A stretch of 64,000 bases of DNA from Prostheceraeus crozeri (GCA_907163375.1 CAJQUW010014305.1:1-64000), one strand, 5' to 3'. Positions 22,201 to 33,486 are shown, counted from the stretch's first letter. Notes: generated by a model from the letters alone, not told the origin. Program-made: numbers and translations.

Positions 22201-24165
22201 ATTATTCATGGACCAACAGACTATTGAATAAAGGCAATAACAAATAACAATAACAACCTAAGCTAGCCTATATACACTTTAATATTCAATAAAGCAATTG
22301 ATATCTTTATTGATGCGGTATATTTGGCTATATAGCCGATACCCTTTCCATGTTCGAGTAGATACAGGTCCTATAAGCTATTTAGAGGCATACGCTATCC
22401 AGTTTCATATTCAAGCTTTGTTAAAAAGCTTATACTACTATTCGGCCCCTGTGACGGCTAATTAGGTATATCATCATCACTCATGTGGTCTTATTTAATG
22501 TAGCCTCGTAGTAGACTGGTTGCAGGCTAGGCCAATTTATATTTAGCCAGTGCGGGAGATCTTTATCTAATTTAACCAATCCTGGCTATAACTTTATTTT
22601 ATCTTTCAGAGATAGTCAATTCATGCAAAAATATATGACAAGTATGTTATTTGTCATTATATTAGGCTATTATCATTTTTATTATTAACTTAAGTCGTTG
22701 CTTGTTAATGAAAACTAATTTGATGATTGTAGCAAGCCTCTGAAGGCCACACCGTTATCCAAAAAACCCGTTCAACGGATCCAGGATAACCAGCATAGAT
22801 AGAACCTGAATTTGAAGTCGGAGCCGGAGCCGAGCCGGAGCCTTTCACATCAGTGTCGTGGAGCCGGAGCCGGAGCCGATGAGATAACGCATCGGCTCCA
22901 CAGCCCTGGCTCAACTTGACAAAATGTTCGTTGACCGCAATATTATCGACCATTATCCCATTGCGAATGTAGACATTGGTTCTCCTATAGGAAACTCCGA
23001 CCACGACTGTGTTTTTTCCCGCCCAATTGATTTTGATAACAATCGTGAATGTATTTCCCATGACTTGTAACTATCTAATGTTCCAGCCTTCCTTCAGTGA
23101 CCTAGCATCTTTCTACAGTGAGCAGGTTATCGATGTCAAATGCCATTTGTTTTACGAAGGTCTGAAGACGGCAATGAAAGTCATCCCTCAACAGTCCGTG
23201 CTTCTCACAAATTCAGATGCCCCTTGGATGACTCCGTTTATCAAAATCTTGATAAATTGACGATGGGAAGCATTTCGTTCCCGCAACTGGAATGTGTTTA
23301 ACATCCTGAAAGTAAAAGTGGGGAAAGAAATTTTCAAAGTGAAGCAAAGGTATTTTCAAAGGAAATCTGAGCCTGCAAAGGGAATGTGGTCCTTCATAAA
23401 AATGGACAGTGGAACTTCTAACAGAAATATTTGTAGTGTCTTGATGATGCTTTATCGATTGATTGTCTCAATGATCTGAATGACCACATCTGCAATCTAA
23501 TGAAATCCTTAGAATGAATCATGGTATACTCTCCGCCATTCTGCGAACCTTCGTATCCCGTGATCCTGATGTTCTTCTTCGCCTGTACAGATTCTACGTT
23601 CGTCCTCACCTGGAGTACGCTGCGCGTGTGTGGAATTGTCTTGCTGTACAAGACATTGCCTTAGTCGAAAGGGTTCAATGGCGTTTTACTCGATGTGTGA
23701 TACACTTATCGGTACAACTCTACGAAAACCGCCTTCGAATCCTGGGCATTCCAACGTTCCAACTTCGCCGCCCGCCGTACTTTCTACTTAATTGCCGTAT
23801 TCAGAATTTTTCATTCCTTTACCCCATGTGATCCAGCAAAGTTTTTCAATCCTGTGATCTCAGGGACTCGTGGCCATGACTTCAAGATCTTCAAAACCCC
23901 TTTTAGGGTTCAAACCAAAGTAAATATATAAGGGTATATAATCAAGTAAGTACATAATTAAACGCCTTGGTTCAAACCCGTAAATGGTCTTTTTCCAAGC
24001 GTGTCATAGACGACTGGAATTCCCTGCCCCCTAGCATCGTGAGATCTACATCCTTCCCGAACTTCAAGATGAACTTGTACATTACTTTGTAGGCTACACC
24101 TACTTGTTGTAAATTTCCTTTTCCTTGGTGCTTTGTGCACTTATGGGTGTAATAAATCAAAATAA
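19280..24165 (+). mobile_element. Decayed APE-type LINE (B), split by a hAT element
   Basis: Seen on the + strand: 19290-19460 reads N-C-N-A-R-F-L-L-N-K-L and D-F-S-F-I-T-E-S, the opening of an AP-endonuclease domain. 20440-20570 reads S-A-G-D-F-N-Q-H-N-T-S-F and R-P-T-R-L-N. After the hAT insertion, 22917-23020 reads D-K-M-F-V-D and G-N-S-D-H-D-C-V-F, the catalytic S-D-H block. 23100-23420 covers the connector (W-M-T-P-F-I-K, R-W-E-A-F-R-S-R-N). The RT palm is missing. 23514-23790 reads Y-V-R-P-H-L-E-Y-A-A-R-V-W-N, and 23970-24060 reads F-S-K-R-V-I-D-D-W-N-S-L-P. It is old, with internal deletion and many frame changes; the clade is not assigned. Confidence 0.75.
20573..22908. mobile_element. 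Non-autonomous hAT transposon, 2.3 kb
   Basis: Terminal inverted repeats start CAGGGCTGTGGAGCCG on both ends. A perfect 8-bp target duplication GCTCAACT flanks them (20565-20572 and 22909-22916), the hAT hallmark. Subterminal GGAGCC repeats occur at both ends. No transposase is readable inside, so it depended on a partner. Its insertion split the endonuclease region of LINE B, whose reading resumes immediately after the right duplication. Confidence 0.88.
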
Positions 24166-24734
24166 CAACAAATTCTAATCAATCGACACAAATAAGTTGA
24201 ATTCCTATCATAGAGCAACTCATGATTCTATTTCTATATCTCAAATGCACGCGATGAATTTTATTGACCCTATAATGCATTCTGTCTGTTAGTTAATAAA
24301 TTGGGGCATGTGTAAACTTAGGGAATTCATAGCCGCTAGGAAAAAGAGTCATGTATTATCTAATTGACATTTTAGTTAAAGTCCACCAATAGAGTCCACC
24401 TATATCCCTGTTCTTTGATCACACTACAAAGAACACAGGCCATACTCTATCATACAGACAATGCGGTGAGAATATTTGATCATTACTTTTTATTGCAGCA
24501 TGTTTTTTTATTTTAAGTCTAGGCTGCATTATTTCATGCATCACTCGTTTTATGACTCCAGAATTGTAGTCTATGTTCAGACCATCTTTGGTTCAGACAT
24601 ACGTACGATTCATACAATAGAAATCCGACTTTCCGCTTTGTTTTAGTTGGTGAGACTAGAATGGACAGCAGCTGCCATAGAGTAGGACTGCATGATGATG
24701 GTAATTTCAGTCGCTCATCTAGCTCCGATTACTA

Positions 24735-26390
24735 CAGATTGTTTCATAAAAAATGGATCACCCTTAAACATCGCATTAACTTCAACTTTGTCTAACTCCG
24801 CCAAACTTGAACGAATTTCTCTGAAATTTGGAAGATATGTCAGTTGTGCTTACTAATATCATTGTTGGAAATTTCAAGCATGAACATTGAGTTGTTTTCC
24901 TGTTATAGATAAAAAAGTAGTAGATAATTTGATCTTCATTTAGCAATGTTACACAAAATCATACCTCACTCTTATAAAATTACATTTGTTTCCTTTGTTA
25001 TGTAATATGTTGTTCTACAAACCAAAAGCTATCAAGCAAAACAAAAATAAAGAAAATCGGTCAATCAGAGCCAGTATAGCACCATTATTCATCAACAATA
25101 ATGTAACTGCTACATGTGATTAACTGGACTTCATGTTCCATAGCTTCCTGACTTCGTTGCGGTGGTGTTGGCAGCACTCCTGATTGCTTTCAGCTAGAAA
25201 TCTATCTCTTACCGGTTGAAAACAATACAAAGCACAAATGAACAATAACGAGATCGCATTCACAAAAGGCAAAGTGTCAGCCTTGCTAGAACTATGGTTT
25301 TCTTTGCGAGCTACAAGCAAGCGACTAAATGTCCCTTACACAAATGTGCATCGATGGCATAATGATGATTTTCGACTCTGTCGTAAAGAGGGCTCTGGCC
25401 GTCCACGCAAAACATCCAAACGTAGAGACCACCTAAATTTGAGATTTGTTAAAGTTGATCCAAGTCGCTCGTTAACTGAGATGGCTGCACTAGACTCGTC
25501 TAATTCTAAGTCCACTATTCGTAGAAGACTTATTGAGTCGAATTTCAAGAGCTGTAAGAGGTCCTCTCAGATCGAATTATCAGATCAGCATACAAAAAGA
25601 TGTCTCAGATGGGCACTGAGTCATTGTCACTGGCGAAATCAATGGGATCGGGCTGTCTGGTCTGATGAGGCATCAGTCCGTCTGAAGGATAGTGACAGTC
25701 GATTGAGATCATGGATAAAATCTGATCAGGAAATTCCGAGACATTTACATCGTCCCCGGGTACAAGGTGGTGCGACTCTAGTGATTTGGGCTGGCATTTG
25801 GACCAATGGCCGCTCTGAACTGCACATACAGCAAGGAACCATGAATTCTGAACGCTATGTGAATGTTTTACGAATGAACATTGGCCAAATGACAGATCAA
25901 CTTGGTGATCCATCGACTTGGTTATTTATGGATGATAATGCTACGTGTCACAGGAGTAGTAGAGTCAACTTATGCAAGTCTCAATTAGGGCTTAGGACAT
26001 TATCTTGGCCAGCTCGTTCTCCTGATCTGAATTCCATAGAAAATGTATGGAGTATTCTAAAACGTAACGTTCGTCGTTCACTGCTACCTACAGATGGCGT
26101 ATCACAACTTACGTCACTGTTAAAAAGAGAGTGCAGAAAGTTAGATCAGTCAAAAATCAACGATATCACCGAATCAATGCCTAGACGAATTGGTAATGTC
26201 ATTGACAATAAGAGTAGGGCCACAAAATATTAGCTTCTTAAGAACCGTTACTGTATCATAGCTTATCAGATTATATAAGGACATTTAAATATATTAGGGA
26301 CATGAAATAACATGAAAAATGCTTTCTGTATCATACTTATGTTTTATTTAGTCAAATTTTAGGATGATCCACTTTTTATGAAACGGACTG
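24735..26390 (+). mobile_element. Tc1-like transposon, complete, 1656 bp
   Basis: Seen: terminal repeats CAGATTGTTTCATAAAAAATGGATCA at the left (split as CAGATTGTTTCAT and AAAAAATGGATCA) and, inverted, CAGTCCGTTTCAT plus AAAAAGTGGATCA at the right. They are flanked by TA on both sides (24733-24734 and 26391-26392), the Tc1/mariner target duplication. The length is typical for the family. It holds one intact transposase gene. Confidence 0.92.
25238..26233 (+). CDS. Tc1-type DD34E transposase (331 aa), intact
   Basis: Function: cuts the element out and pastes it at TA. Seen: an N-terminal helix-turn-helix region (residues about 1-50 and 65-110) around G-S-G-R-P-R-K-T at about 51-58, the GRPR AT-hook-like link between the paired-like subdomains. 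The catalytic triad is visible: D143 in V-W-S-D-E-A, D233 in F-M-D-D-N-A-T-C-H and E268 in P-D-L-N-S-I-E-N-V-W, with 34 residues between the second D and E, which defines DD34E Tc1. The frame has no stop or shift, and the length fits the usual 330-345. The ATG is the first in the frame and lies about 460 bp after the left repeat. Inference: young insertion, potentially still active; the two terminal repeats differ at a few positions. Confidence 0.93.
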   Translation: MNNNEIAFTKGKVSALLELWFSLRATSKRLNVPYTNVHRWHNDDFRLCRKEGSGRPRKTSKRRDHLNLRFVKVDPSRSLTEMAALDSSNSKSTIRRRLIESNFKSCKRSSQIELSDQHTKRCLRWALSHCHWRNQWDRAVWSDEASVRLKDSDSRLRSWIKSDQEIPRHLHRPRVQGGATLVIWAGIWTNGRSELHIQQGTMNSERYVNVLRMNIGQMTDQLGDPSTWLFMDDNATCHRSSRVNLCKSQLGLRTLSWPARSPDLNSIENVWSILKRNVRRSLLPTDGVSQLTSLLKRECRKLDQSKINDITESMPRRIGNVIDNKSRATKY

Positions 26391-26392
26391 TA

Positions 26393-27102
26393 GAATGGCG
26401 ATACCGCTATCAGATTGACTTGCTACTCTGTGCTAGATCCGTAGAGGAAAAAAATTGCTGAAACATGCTGCAGTTACAGATTCTACCCGCAAGGCGATTT
26501 GTTGTAGGTCAGTTTGTCAAAGTCATAGAATAAGCATGATAGGTAGAATGTCGACTCAAAAAAGTATCTGTATACAGTGAAAATTTTTGTATGAAAAGAT
26601 TCAGTTTTTTGCGCAGATTACGTTTCTGCGGTCCAAAAAATTATTTGTGAAGCTTTTAAAAAGTCAACTTTTTGCAAATTATTCCTGTGTTTATATGCTA
26701 CTGAGATGAACCACTTATTAAGTAGTATGAAGCACGTTGGATATCAGAAGGAATGAATATTTGCTAATGAGCATCTTAATTAAACGTAAATTAAGCTAAT
26801 AATCAAGGAAATTCCATGAACTGCATTATAATACAAGTCCCTGCAAGTCGTTCAAGGAAAAGTTGAGATCTTATTGAGAGCTTCTTGGCTGAGATGTCAT
26901 GTTTTTGATTCAATTTTCAGCGGCATAATTTTATGATTCACAAGGCGTCATTTCTTGAATCTGAATGGTAATGTGGACCCATTTACATATTTTAAAGCTC
27001 ATTGTGATCAGTTTCTTAAGATGTCTCGCTCTTTCAGTGGCAGTTTGTGATATGATAACACTTCAGAAAATAATCTTGTTACGACGGTTCGTTTACGGCA
27101 AC
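26393..27102. other. Intron sequence without recognised features
   Basis: Lies between the Tc1 element and the piggyBac left end. No coding potential or repeats were seen. Confidence 0.5.
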
Positions 27103-27479
27103 TCAAATACTAGTTAGTTTACGTTTCGGGTCATACATGACCCCAGAAATAACAATGTAAATCAAATCCAAAAACTCTACAGAAATCTGAATCTTTATTA
27201 CTTGCAATTAGATGACACCTAATCTAGACTCGTATAATTAGATCCATGTGTTCAAGTTCTGTTGCGTAGGTGTATTTGAATTAATTTTTTGTAGGCATAT
27301 TATTTGGTTATTTCATAGATAGGAATACAAGATAAACATGTATATATGTGCAAACAATAAGAACAAAACGATTCATCCATTTCTCATATTTATCAGACTG
27401 TTTACAATTTTAATTGAAAAAAAGATTACGATTCCTCTGCATGAAAATTTGAAATTGGCGACTTATGCACAATGAAGAC

Positions 27480-27745
27480 ATAATAGGGCCTACAACTTTT
27501 GAATGAGTCTTACAAATAAAGCGTTGGCAATCATTACAACGAGCTTGCACTTTCTGATCTTTCGATCGGTCACACATGTTTCATAGACCGATCGCCTCTG
27601 GAGACTTTGGTTTTCTCGAGTGATGACATCACAGAATTAAATATTTTGTTTATCTTTAACCGAAGCGCGCGCAGATTAATCTAATTCTGTGGATGACAAA
27701 TTGGGAAGCCCACTGAGATACATGGCCTGCATACAGATGAAATCA
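27480..27745 (-). pseudogene. piggyBac transposase C-terminal piece
   Basis: The minus strand reads K-V-Q-A-R-C-N-D-C-Q-R-F-I-C-K-T-H-S at about 27500-27575, the C-terminal Cys-rich domain of piggyBac transposases (C-x2-C ... C-x2-H). Upstream it reads Y-L-S-G-L-P-N-L-S, which continues the frame found right of the insertion (48580 and on). A frame change separates the two parts. Confidence 0.72.
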
Positions 27746-27792
27746 TTTTTTGGAAGATGAAAACGTCGCAAAAATCAAAAAATGAAATAATT

Positions 27793-27863
27793 ATTTAGTC
27801 TCTACCGGTTTCAATTGGCAACAAGATGACAGAGATTGACCAATCTTCATCAGGAGAAATATA
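27793..27863 (-). ncRNA. Hammerhead ribozyme (Penelope element 2, left arm)
   Basis: The minus strand gives helix I (UCUC pairing GAGA, extended by U-A pairs), the canonical core CUGAUGA, helix II GAUUGG/CCAAUU, GAAAC, a 2-bp helix III with a CG loop and cleavage triplet GUA. All invariant core positions are present. This matches the compact hammerheads of Penelope-like elements. The same motif in the right arm (29297-29350) is cut in its helix III by the Polinton. Confidence 0.72.
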
Positions 27864-28055
27864 AAAAGAGGACATTTAGTCCCTACAATTTTAAACGACA
27901 ATCAGTTTTAAAAAACTCCATTATATGCATGCATAGACTACCTAGATATTCTAAGATATATTCCAAGATATTCTATATCATAAAAATAGAAATCACAAAA
28001 GTCATAGGGAAGTAGGAGATCTAGGTTCATAGATCGCTGACCTCTGTAGCACATG

Positions 28056-28330
28056 CTACATATTAAGGCCATGAGGCCAGTCAGTCATTAGTTGGCTAAT
28101 GATTTTCAGTTCCTCCACCTTTCGTTGTTGATCATTTCCTTTTATTTCTTTCAGTACTGTCACTCTCAAATCTTCTTCCAGGTGTTGATGTTTTATACAA
28201 TGATGAGAAATCACCCTTTCTTCATCTCCATGGCAGACGTCAAATCGATATTCTGTCATTCTTTCTCTCAAAGTTCTTTGGGTTTCTCCTACATATAAAA
28301 AATTACAATTACGAAAACTTAGACCATAAA
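28056..28330 (-). pseudogene. GIY-YIG endonuclease piece, left arm copy
   Basis: Reads N-F-L-Y-V-G-E-T-Q-R-T-L-R-E-R-M-T-E-Y-R-F-D-V, the Y-V-G-E-T half of a GIY-YIG nuclease as in Penelope-like elements, then a C-terminal region ending W-P-H-G-L-N-M. Upstream on the same strand (to 28739) is the linker, with R-K-L-K-T-H-L-V-S-S-R-L and a C-N-N-S-R-C-K-T-C zinc-binding motif. The 71-codon frame is identical to the right-arm copy. It lacks any RT and is truncated. Confidence 0.78.
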
Positions 28331-28819
28331 TGATGTTTTATGATGTGCATGTTGTTTTAGCAGCTTTGATGTTATAAAAAAGTCCAGTAATAGGCGATAA
28401 CACATCAGTTTCAGTTGAGAGCATGGCGCAGGTTTTGCAGCGCGAATTATTGCAGGATGAAGCGATGCCGATGTTGTTAAATGACGCATTATCTGTTTTA
28501 TAATATAAACGAGAAGAGACCAAATGAGTTTTTAGTTTTCTGGGAGGTTTCCACCATAATTTAGCAGTAATGCCAGTTCCTTCAAGAAAGTGTTCATGTT
28601 TTTTCGTAATAAACTTGATATCAGCATACGTTGAAGGATGATACGGAGCAATCCAAGTAGGTGTCGGCGAAATAATCCAGGATTGGCATCGCTTCATCCT
28701 GCAATAATTCGCGCTGCAAAACCTGCGCCATGCTCTCAACTGAAACTGATGTGTTATCGCCTATTACTGGACTTTTTTTATAACATCAAAGCTGCTAAAA
28801 CAACATGCACATCATAAAA

Positions 28820-29099
28820 CATCATTTATGGTCTAAGTTTTCGTAATTGTAATTTTTTATATGTAGGAGAAACCCAAAGAACTTTGAGAGAAAGAATGAC
28901 AGAATATCGATTTGACGTCTGCCATGGAGATGAAGAAAGGGTGATTTCTCATCATTGTATAAAACATCAACACCTGGAAGAAGATTTGAGAGTGACAGTA
29001 CTGAAAGAAATAAAAGGAAATGATCAACAACGAAAGGTGGAGGAACTGAAAATCATTAGCCAACTAATGACTGACTGGCCTCATGGCCTTAATATGTAG
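28820..29099 (+). pseudogene. GIY-YIG endonuclease piece, right arm copy
   Basis: Inverted copy of the left-arm piece with an identical 71-residue translation from 28884 to 29099, again starting within Y-V-G-E-T-Q-R-T-L-R-E-R. It lacks the linker beyond the arm boundary at 28685 and cannot make a whole enzyme. Confidence 0.78.
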
Positions 29100-29350
29100 C
29101 ATGTGCTACAGAGGTCAGCGATCTATGAACCTAGATCTCCTACTTCCCTATGACTTTTGTGATTTCTATTTTTATGATATAGAATATCTTGGAATATATC
29201 TTAGAATATCTAGGTAGTCTATGCATGCATATAATGGAGTTTTTTAAAACTGATTGTCGTTTAAAATTGTAGGGACTAAATGTCCTCTTTTTATATTTCT
29301 CCTGATGAAGATTGGTCAATCTCTGTCATCTTGTTGCCAATTGAAACCGG

Positions 29351-29895
29351 AGTAATAGTATAAAGACCGGGCCAGGACACATTAAAAAAAATTGTTAAAA
29401 TTAGACCCCCCTGATAACTTATAAAAAAGGCAGCTAAAATTAGACCCCCTTGTTAATTTATAAAAAAATTGTTAAAATTAGACACCCTTGATCATTTAAA
29501 AAACAATGTGAGTAGTATAGGGTATAACATTCGCCGCACTAGGTAGATACAAAAATGAAAAATACAAAAAATAGGGACGCTCCTGAAATTTAGCAAATCA
29601 AAATACAAAATAGGGTCCTCTTGAAATTTAGCAAAACAAAATGCAAATGAAATGAATATGGATAAAAATGCAATAAAAATATTCATTTAAAAAATGGAAG
29701 ATGCAAGTGAAAAAACAAAAGAACCATCAGCCCCTTTATATCCTTCATTATCATATGAAATGGATATAGCAAAACATAAAGATAAAGTCAGGTACATGAA
29801 AGATAAGGAAACGCAACTATTATTAAGACCAGAACATCATGATAAATTAAGAAAAAGATGGACGATAGTTAAGAATGTAACACAAGGTATTGGAG
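29351..29895 (+). repeat. Polinton left terminal inverted repeat
   Basis: Pairs with 47997-48541 inverted. It includes the first part of the TIR-proximal gene (from 29694), so this copy holds only that gene's beginning. The outer 150 bp contain reiterated TTAAAATTAGACCCCC-like words. Confidence 0.9.
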
Positions 29896-30096
29896 TAGAA
29901 CTTCCATTATGCATTGTCTCTGCGAAGTAGATTCCCCCATTTCATTTTCTGTCTCCGTTCCTCATTCTCTCAGTAACTGCTGCTCTTGGAAGAGAGAAAA
30001 GACGTTCTACTCGTACGTAATCTGAAAATGGGAACGGCGTTCCCAGTTCTTCACATCTTTCGCATAAATGAAAAGAAGATTATACTACTCATAATT

Positions 30097-30441
30097 TTAT
30101 TGCGATATCGACATTGATGATACATTTTCTTGTGAAGAGTCAAAAATGCATTCACTGCTTTCAAGCAATCTTTTTTCGCTTTCAGATTCAAAATAGTCTT
30201 CTATGTATCTAAAATGTTTTAGAACATAATGAACACCTAAAGATGATGTACGAAGTACTTCGAGAGATTCAGATAACTTCTTTGGTTTTATCAGTAAACT
30301 TACATATTTTCGTGAGAGTTTGATATCATGAGTCATTTCAATTTTTTTTACAAAAGACACCATTGATGTTGCTTCTAATTGTCGCAATTTAGCAAGCACT
30401 CTTCCTTCGATAATTGCACATTGCATCCCTTTATTATTCAC
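30097..30441 (-). CDS. Unidentified Polinton protein (114 aa)
   Basis: Mixed charged and hydrophobic composition without recognised motif. It reads R-Q-L-E-A-T-S-M-V-S-F-V-K-K and an acidic, Ser-rich C-terminus. It lies between the left TIR and the protease, transcribed toward the TIR, and may form a pair with the small gene at 30507-30758. Function unknown. Confidence 0.4.
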   Translation of the reverse strand: MNNKGMQCAIIEGRVLAKLRQLEATSMVSFVKKIEMTHDIKLSRKYVSLLIKPKKLSESLEVLRTSSLGVHYVLKHFRYIEDYFESESEKRLLESSECIFDSSQENVSSMSISQ

Positions 30442-30506
30442 AGTTTTTCAAATTGTATTAGTTTTGATAACGTTTCAACACATAAATTAATAGTTAGCAT
30501 AGACGA

Positions 30507-30758
30507 TTAATCAACTTGAAAGTATGGAATTTCTTCAATAGAGTCTAATGAATGTCGTATTTGATTAAAAATCTCTCTTCTTTTATCAACTTCACTCTTG
30601 GCCACATTCTTTTCCTTCTTCCGAAAATGTTTTTCATGTTCAATGATTTTCAGTTTAAATTCTTCTTTTTTCTCTTCTTCAATGAGTGGATAGATTGAAT
30701 CACAAAAATTGAGAAAATGTCGATGAATATTATTGCTCATTTTGGTGAAAATATACAC
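30507..30758 (-). CDS. Unidentified small Polinton protein, coiled-coil-like (83 aa)
   Basis: Lys/Glu-rich with a long predicted helix (I-E-E-E-K-K-E-E-F-K-L-K-I). It has no known domain. It is adjacent to and on the same strand as the 114-aa protein. Function unknown. Confidence 0.4.
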   Translation of the reverse strand: MYIFTKMSNNIHRHFLNFCDSIYPLIEEEKKEEFKLKIIEHEKHFRKKEKNVAKSEVDKRREIFNQIRHSLDSIEEIPYFQVD

Positions 30759-31033
30759 AGAAATGACACGAAGTGATTGCAGACACAGTCAGTCTCGTAG
30801 AACACTCACAGAAAGAATGAAATTGTCAATACGTGGCAGCATCTGCTCCTAATGGCAACCGCTGCTGCTTGTGGCAGACAATGGTGTCATGCATGATGCG
30901 GCTAGAGGTCACCTCGCTGGGGAACAAAGCTCTGTGTCATACAGATTGTCTCTCATTATCAGATGTCACATAATCTCATGTCGGCAAACAATTCTTTTGA
31001 GAAATTTCTGAAATAGAATTTATCTCATGTAAA

Positions 31034-31459
31034 ATGACTGGCCTGGCCGAGTTATTAAAATTATATGGAACGCAAACCACTACGAATTTCGACCTAGAGA
31101 AAATGGCTAAACAATTAAGAATAAAGAATTTTCACGTATTGATGAGGGATGAATTACACTTGATGAAAAATGTACCTCAAGTAAATTTCATAGCAAATCT
31201 TCACACATCAGATCAAAAAGGAGTACATTGGTCTGCGGGTAGAAAGAACACTAGTGTAGAAAACTATTGGTTTGACTCATAAGGACTTCCCCTTACAAAT
31301 GAAGTAAAAGAAATACTGGGAAATGGAATTTATAATACGTTTCAAATTCAAACACCAGGAACTACTTATTGTGGTCAATTATGTTTATATGTTTTGTACA
31401 AATTACAAAAGAGAGTACCATTTCCAGAAATTATGTTAGAATTGAATAAGGGAATTTAA
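31034..31459 (+). pseudogene. Polinton adenain-like cysteine protease (PRO)
   Basis: Family: adenovirus-type maturation protease, which trims capsid proteins. Seen: H-W-S-A-G-R ahead of an acidic stretch (V-E-N-Y-W-F-D-S), then G-T-T-Y-C-G-Q-L-C-L-Y-V-L, the blocks that carry the catalytic His, acid and Cys in this family. It lies at the standard place beside the integrase, on the opposite strand. Fossil copy; no activity is expected. Confidence 0.8.
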
Positions 31460-31489
31460 TTCTCGAAACTACAGTTCCTATAGCTAGCT

Positions 31490-32818
31490 AAAGGATACTT
31501 GTAATTAAAGTCCAAGCGAATCTAGCTAAAGCGCCACCTAAAGGTTCAACCTCAGTTCTTTGTAATTCATTTTCATAAAATCTACCTCTGATGTCCCCAT
31601 TATCTAAATCTTTCATTTCATAAGTAATCGGATAAGTTTGATTTATTTCAGAAACTTCAAATATGTCTTTAGTCCAATAACCAACAAAACCTTTTCAAAT
31701 TTATGTTTATATTTAAATATTCTAACTCTATCTCCAATCTTAAATTTCGATTTACGCTTTTGTAAATTAACATTACTTTCATTCTCATAATTATTTTCAA
31801 ATATCTTCTTTCTTATTAAATCTGAATCGTTGGAAGCATTCTTTGAAGTTTCTTCAATACCTGAATGAATCTTATTGTTATAATCCTCAACAATTCCTGG
31901 TAGTATCTTCAACCAATTCTGATTACCTTGTTCTGTAAATTTCTTGAATGTTTTACTTTTTAATGTTCTGTTAAACCTTTCTATAACTACAGCTTTTCCA
32001 GCATTTTCTGTGGAATAAATTGAGCCTTGGCGATGACTTTCGTCTGATTCAAATAGTGATTTAACATTTCTATTATAAAATTCACATCCTTTGTCAACGA
32101 ATAGTTTCTTTGGTTTTCTATTACTTTCTTTAAAGATTTCTTCAAACGCATATTTAACTGACAGACCACTTTTGTTTTTTAAAGGCTTCACCCATGCGTA
32201 TCTAGTATACAAATCTATAGCGGTCAATGCGTACTTAAAGTCTCTTTCATTCGGCATATTGATTAGATCAGCACTCCAAATATCATCTTTATTAAATACT
32301 TTTACTTTCAATAGATATTTTGGTTTTCTATATTCTTTATGAATTTCAGACGCGTAGGTTTCATTTGCTGACGGATCAATACCCTGACCAAAAAGAATTT
32401 TTGCTTGTAAAGCTTTCTTAACAGACATTCTTTCAATTCTTTCTCTAAAGGAAGGATTCTGAATACTATCTAATTCTTGAATCATTTTCTTATCTGCTTC
32501 ATGTCGAGAACTTGGGTCATGATTTCGATAAGCTAGATCGTGTCTATAAGCTGATGCATCAACTCTGTTTATTGGTTTACTATTTTCTCTAGGTGTATTA
32601 TCATCGTTTAATCTTAAATCTAATCTTGTGCCGGGGCCAGTAAAATGATGTCCAGGTAAATGTTTCTCTTTCGAATATTTACTCCAAATAAAACCGGGAA
32701 AGTTTTCTAATGCTTTTTGTATATCACCTCCGGTGTGGTGACAATTTGAGGTTCTATGTACTTTTAAGAGATAATCCATTAGATCTAGATTTGAAATTCT
32801 TAAGTTATTCAAATTCAT
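31490..32818 (-). pseudogene. Polinton integrase with N-terminal PLA2-like domain
   Basis: Two modules are visible in one frame. Residues about 50-130: H-H-F-T-G-P-G-T-R-L-D, then R-V-D-A-S-A-Y-R-H-D-L-A-Y and E-A-D-K-K-M-I, the calcium loop (G-P-G) and H-D pair of parvovirus-type phospholipase A2-like domains. Residues about 180-350: W-S-A-D-L-I-N-M, Y-A-L-T-A-I-D-L-Y-T-R-Y-A-W, F-V-D-K-G-C-E-F-Y-N and V-I-E-R-F-N-R-T-L, an RNase H-fold integrase core of the Polinton/F54H12.3-like type with its D, D and E blocks. A basic C-terminal domain follows. Integrase inserts the element and makes the 6-bp duplication. Fossil copy. Confidence 0.85.
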
Positions 32819-32945
32819 TTTTAAAGATTAAATATTAACGCACCATACTAGGAACCAGAACCATCTTTTGTTTCTTTTATTTCAATTAAATCATCAATAT
32901 TATGTAGTACATTTATAAGAACTCTTTTTCCTTCATCAACTAAAT

Positions 32946-33296
32946 TTAATTACTAATAAAATTATCTACTATTCCCGCACCCCTAGCAGCTTTCTCCAAC
33001 TCCCTATTATGACGTTTTTGTTCTTCTAATGCTGCCCTCTCTGATTTATTTTTATTTACTACCTGGACAATACCAGCTGTCCCACCTGCAACACTTCCTG
33101 CTGCGGCTATACCTCCTATTATTAGAGGAATTAATGGGAGAATTCCGCCATTCTTTTCTTCTTGTAATTTAATATTCTCTATCATTGGTTTACTTATGCA
33201 ATACTTCTTTTTGTCAATCGTGATAATTTTAGGTGTATTTTTGTCAATGATGTTACGTAGTTTTAATTCAACCGTTTTAATATTCACTTGCACCAT
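32946..33296 (-). CDS. Small Polinton protein with a Gly/Ala-rich hydrophobic segment
   Basis: 116 residues. A central stretch I-L-P-L-I-P-L-I-I-G-G-I-A-A-A-G is long enough for one membrane-inserting helix. It is followed by a charged helix (E-E-Q-K-R-H-N-R-E-L-E-K). Small proteins with such segments lie near capsid genes in Polintons and adenoviruses and may act at membranes or in the virion core; the assignment is inference. It sits between the integrase and the major capsid gene, on the same strand. Confidence 0.55.
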   Translation of the reverse strand: MVQVNIKTVELKLRNIIDKNTPKIITIDKKKYCISKPMIENIKLQEEKNGGILPLIPLIIGGIAAAGSVAGGTAGIVQVVNKNKSERAALEEQKRHNRELEKAARGAGIVDNFISN

Positions 33297-33486
33297 TGTT
33301 TAATAAAAAAATTTATTCTAATCAATCGATAGAACTTTGTTCAGAGGCCTTCGCCTATCGACGAGGCTTTGGGTTTTTTACCTATAAAATTTTTTCTTCA
33401 GATTACTAACCTATCCTACCCATCTTTCCATTAAGAATTTCAATAGAATATTCAGCGTCTTCTAGCGATAAACCATAAGCCATCAA

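Noticed and set aside
31490-32818. Integrase as evidence of a retrovirus or LTR element
   Set aside because: It belongs to the Polinton: no LTRs, gag or RT nearby, and it lies between Polinton TIRs with the protease, capsid genes, ATPase and polymerase.
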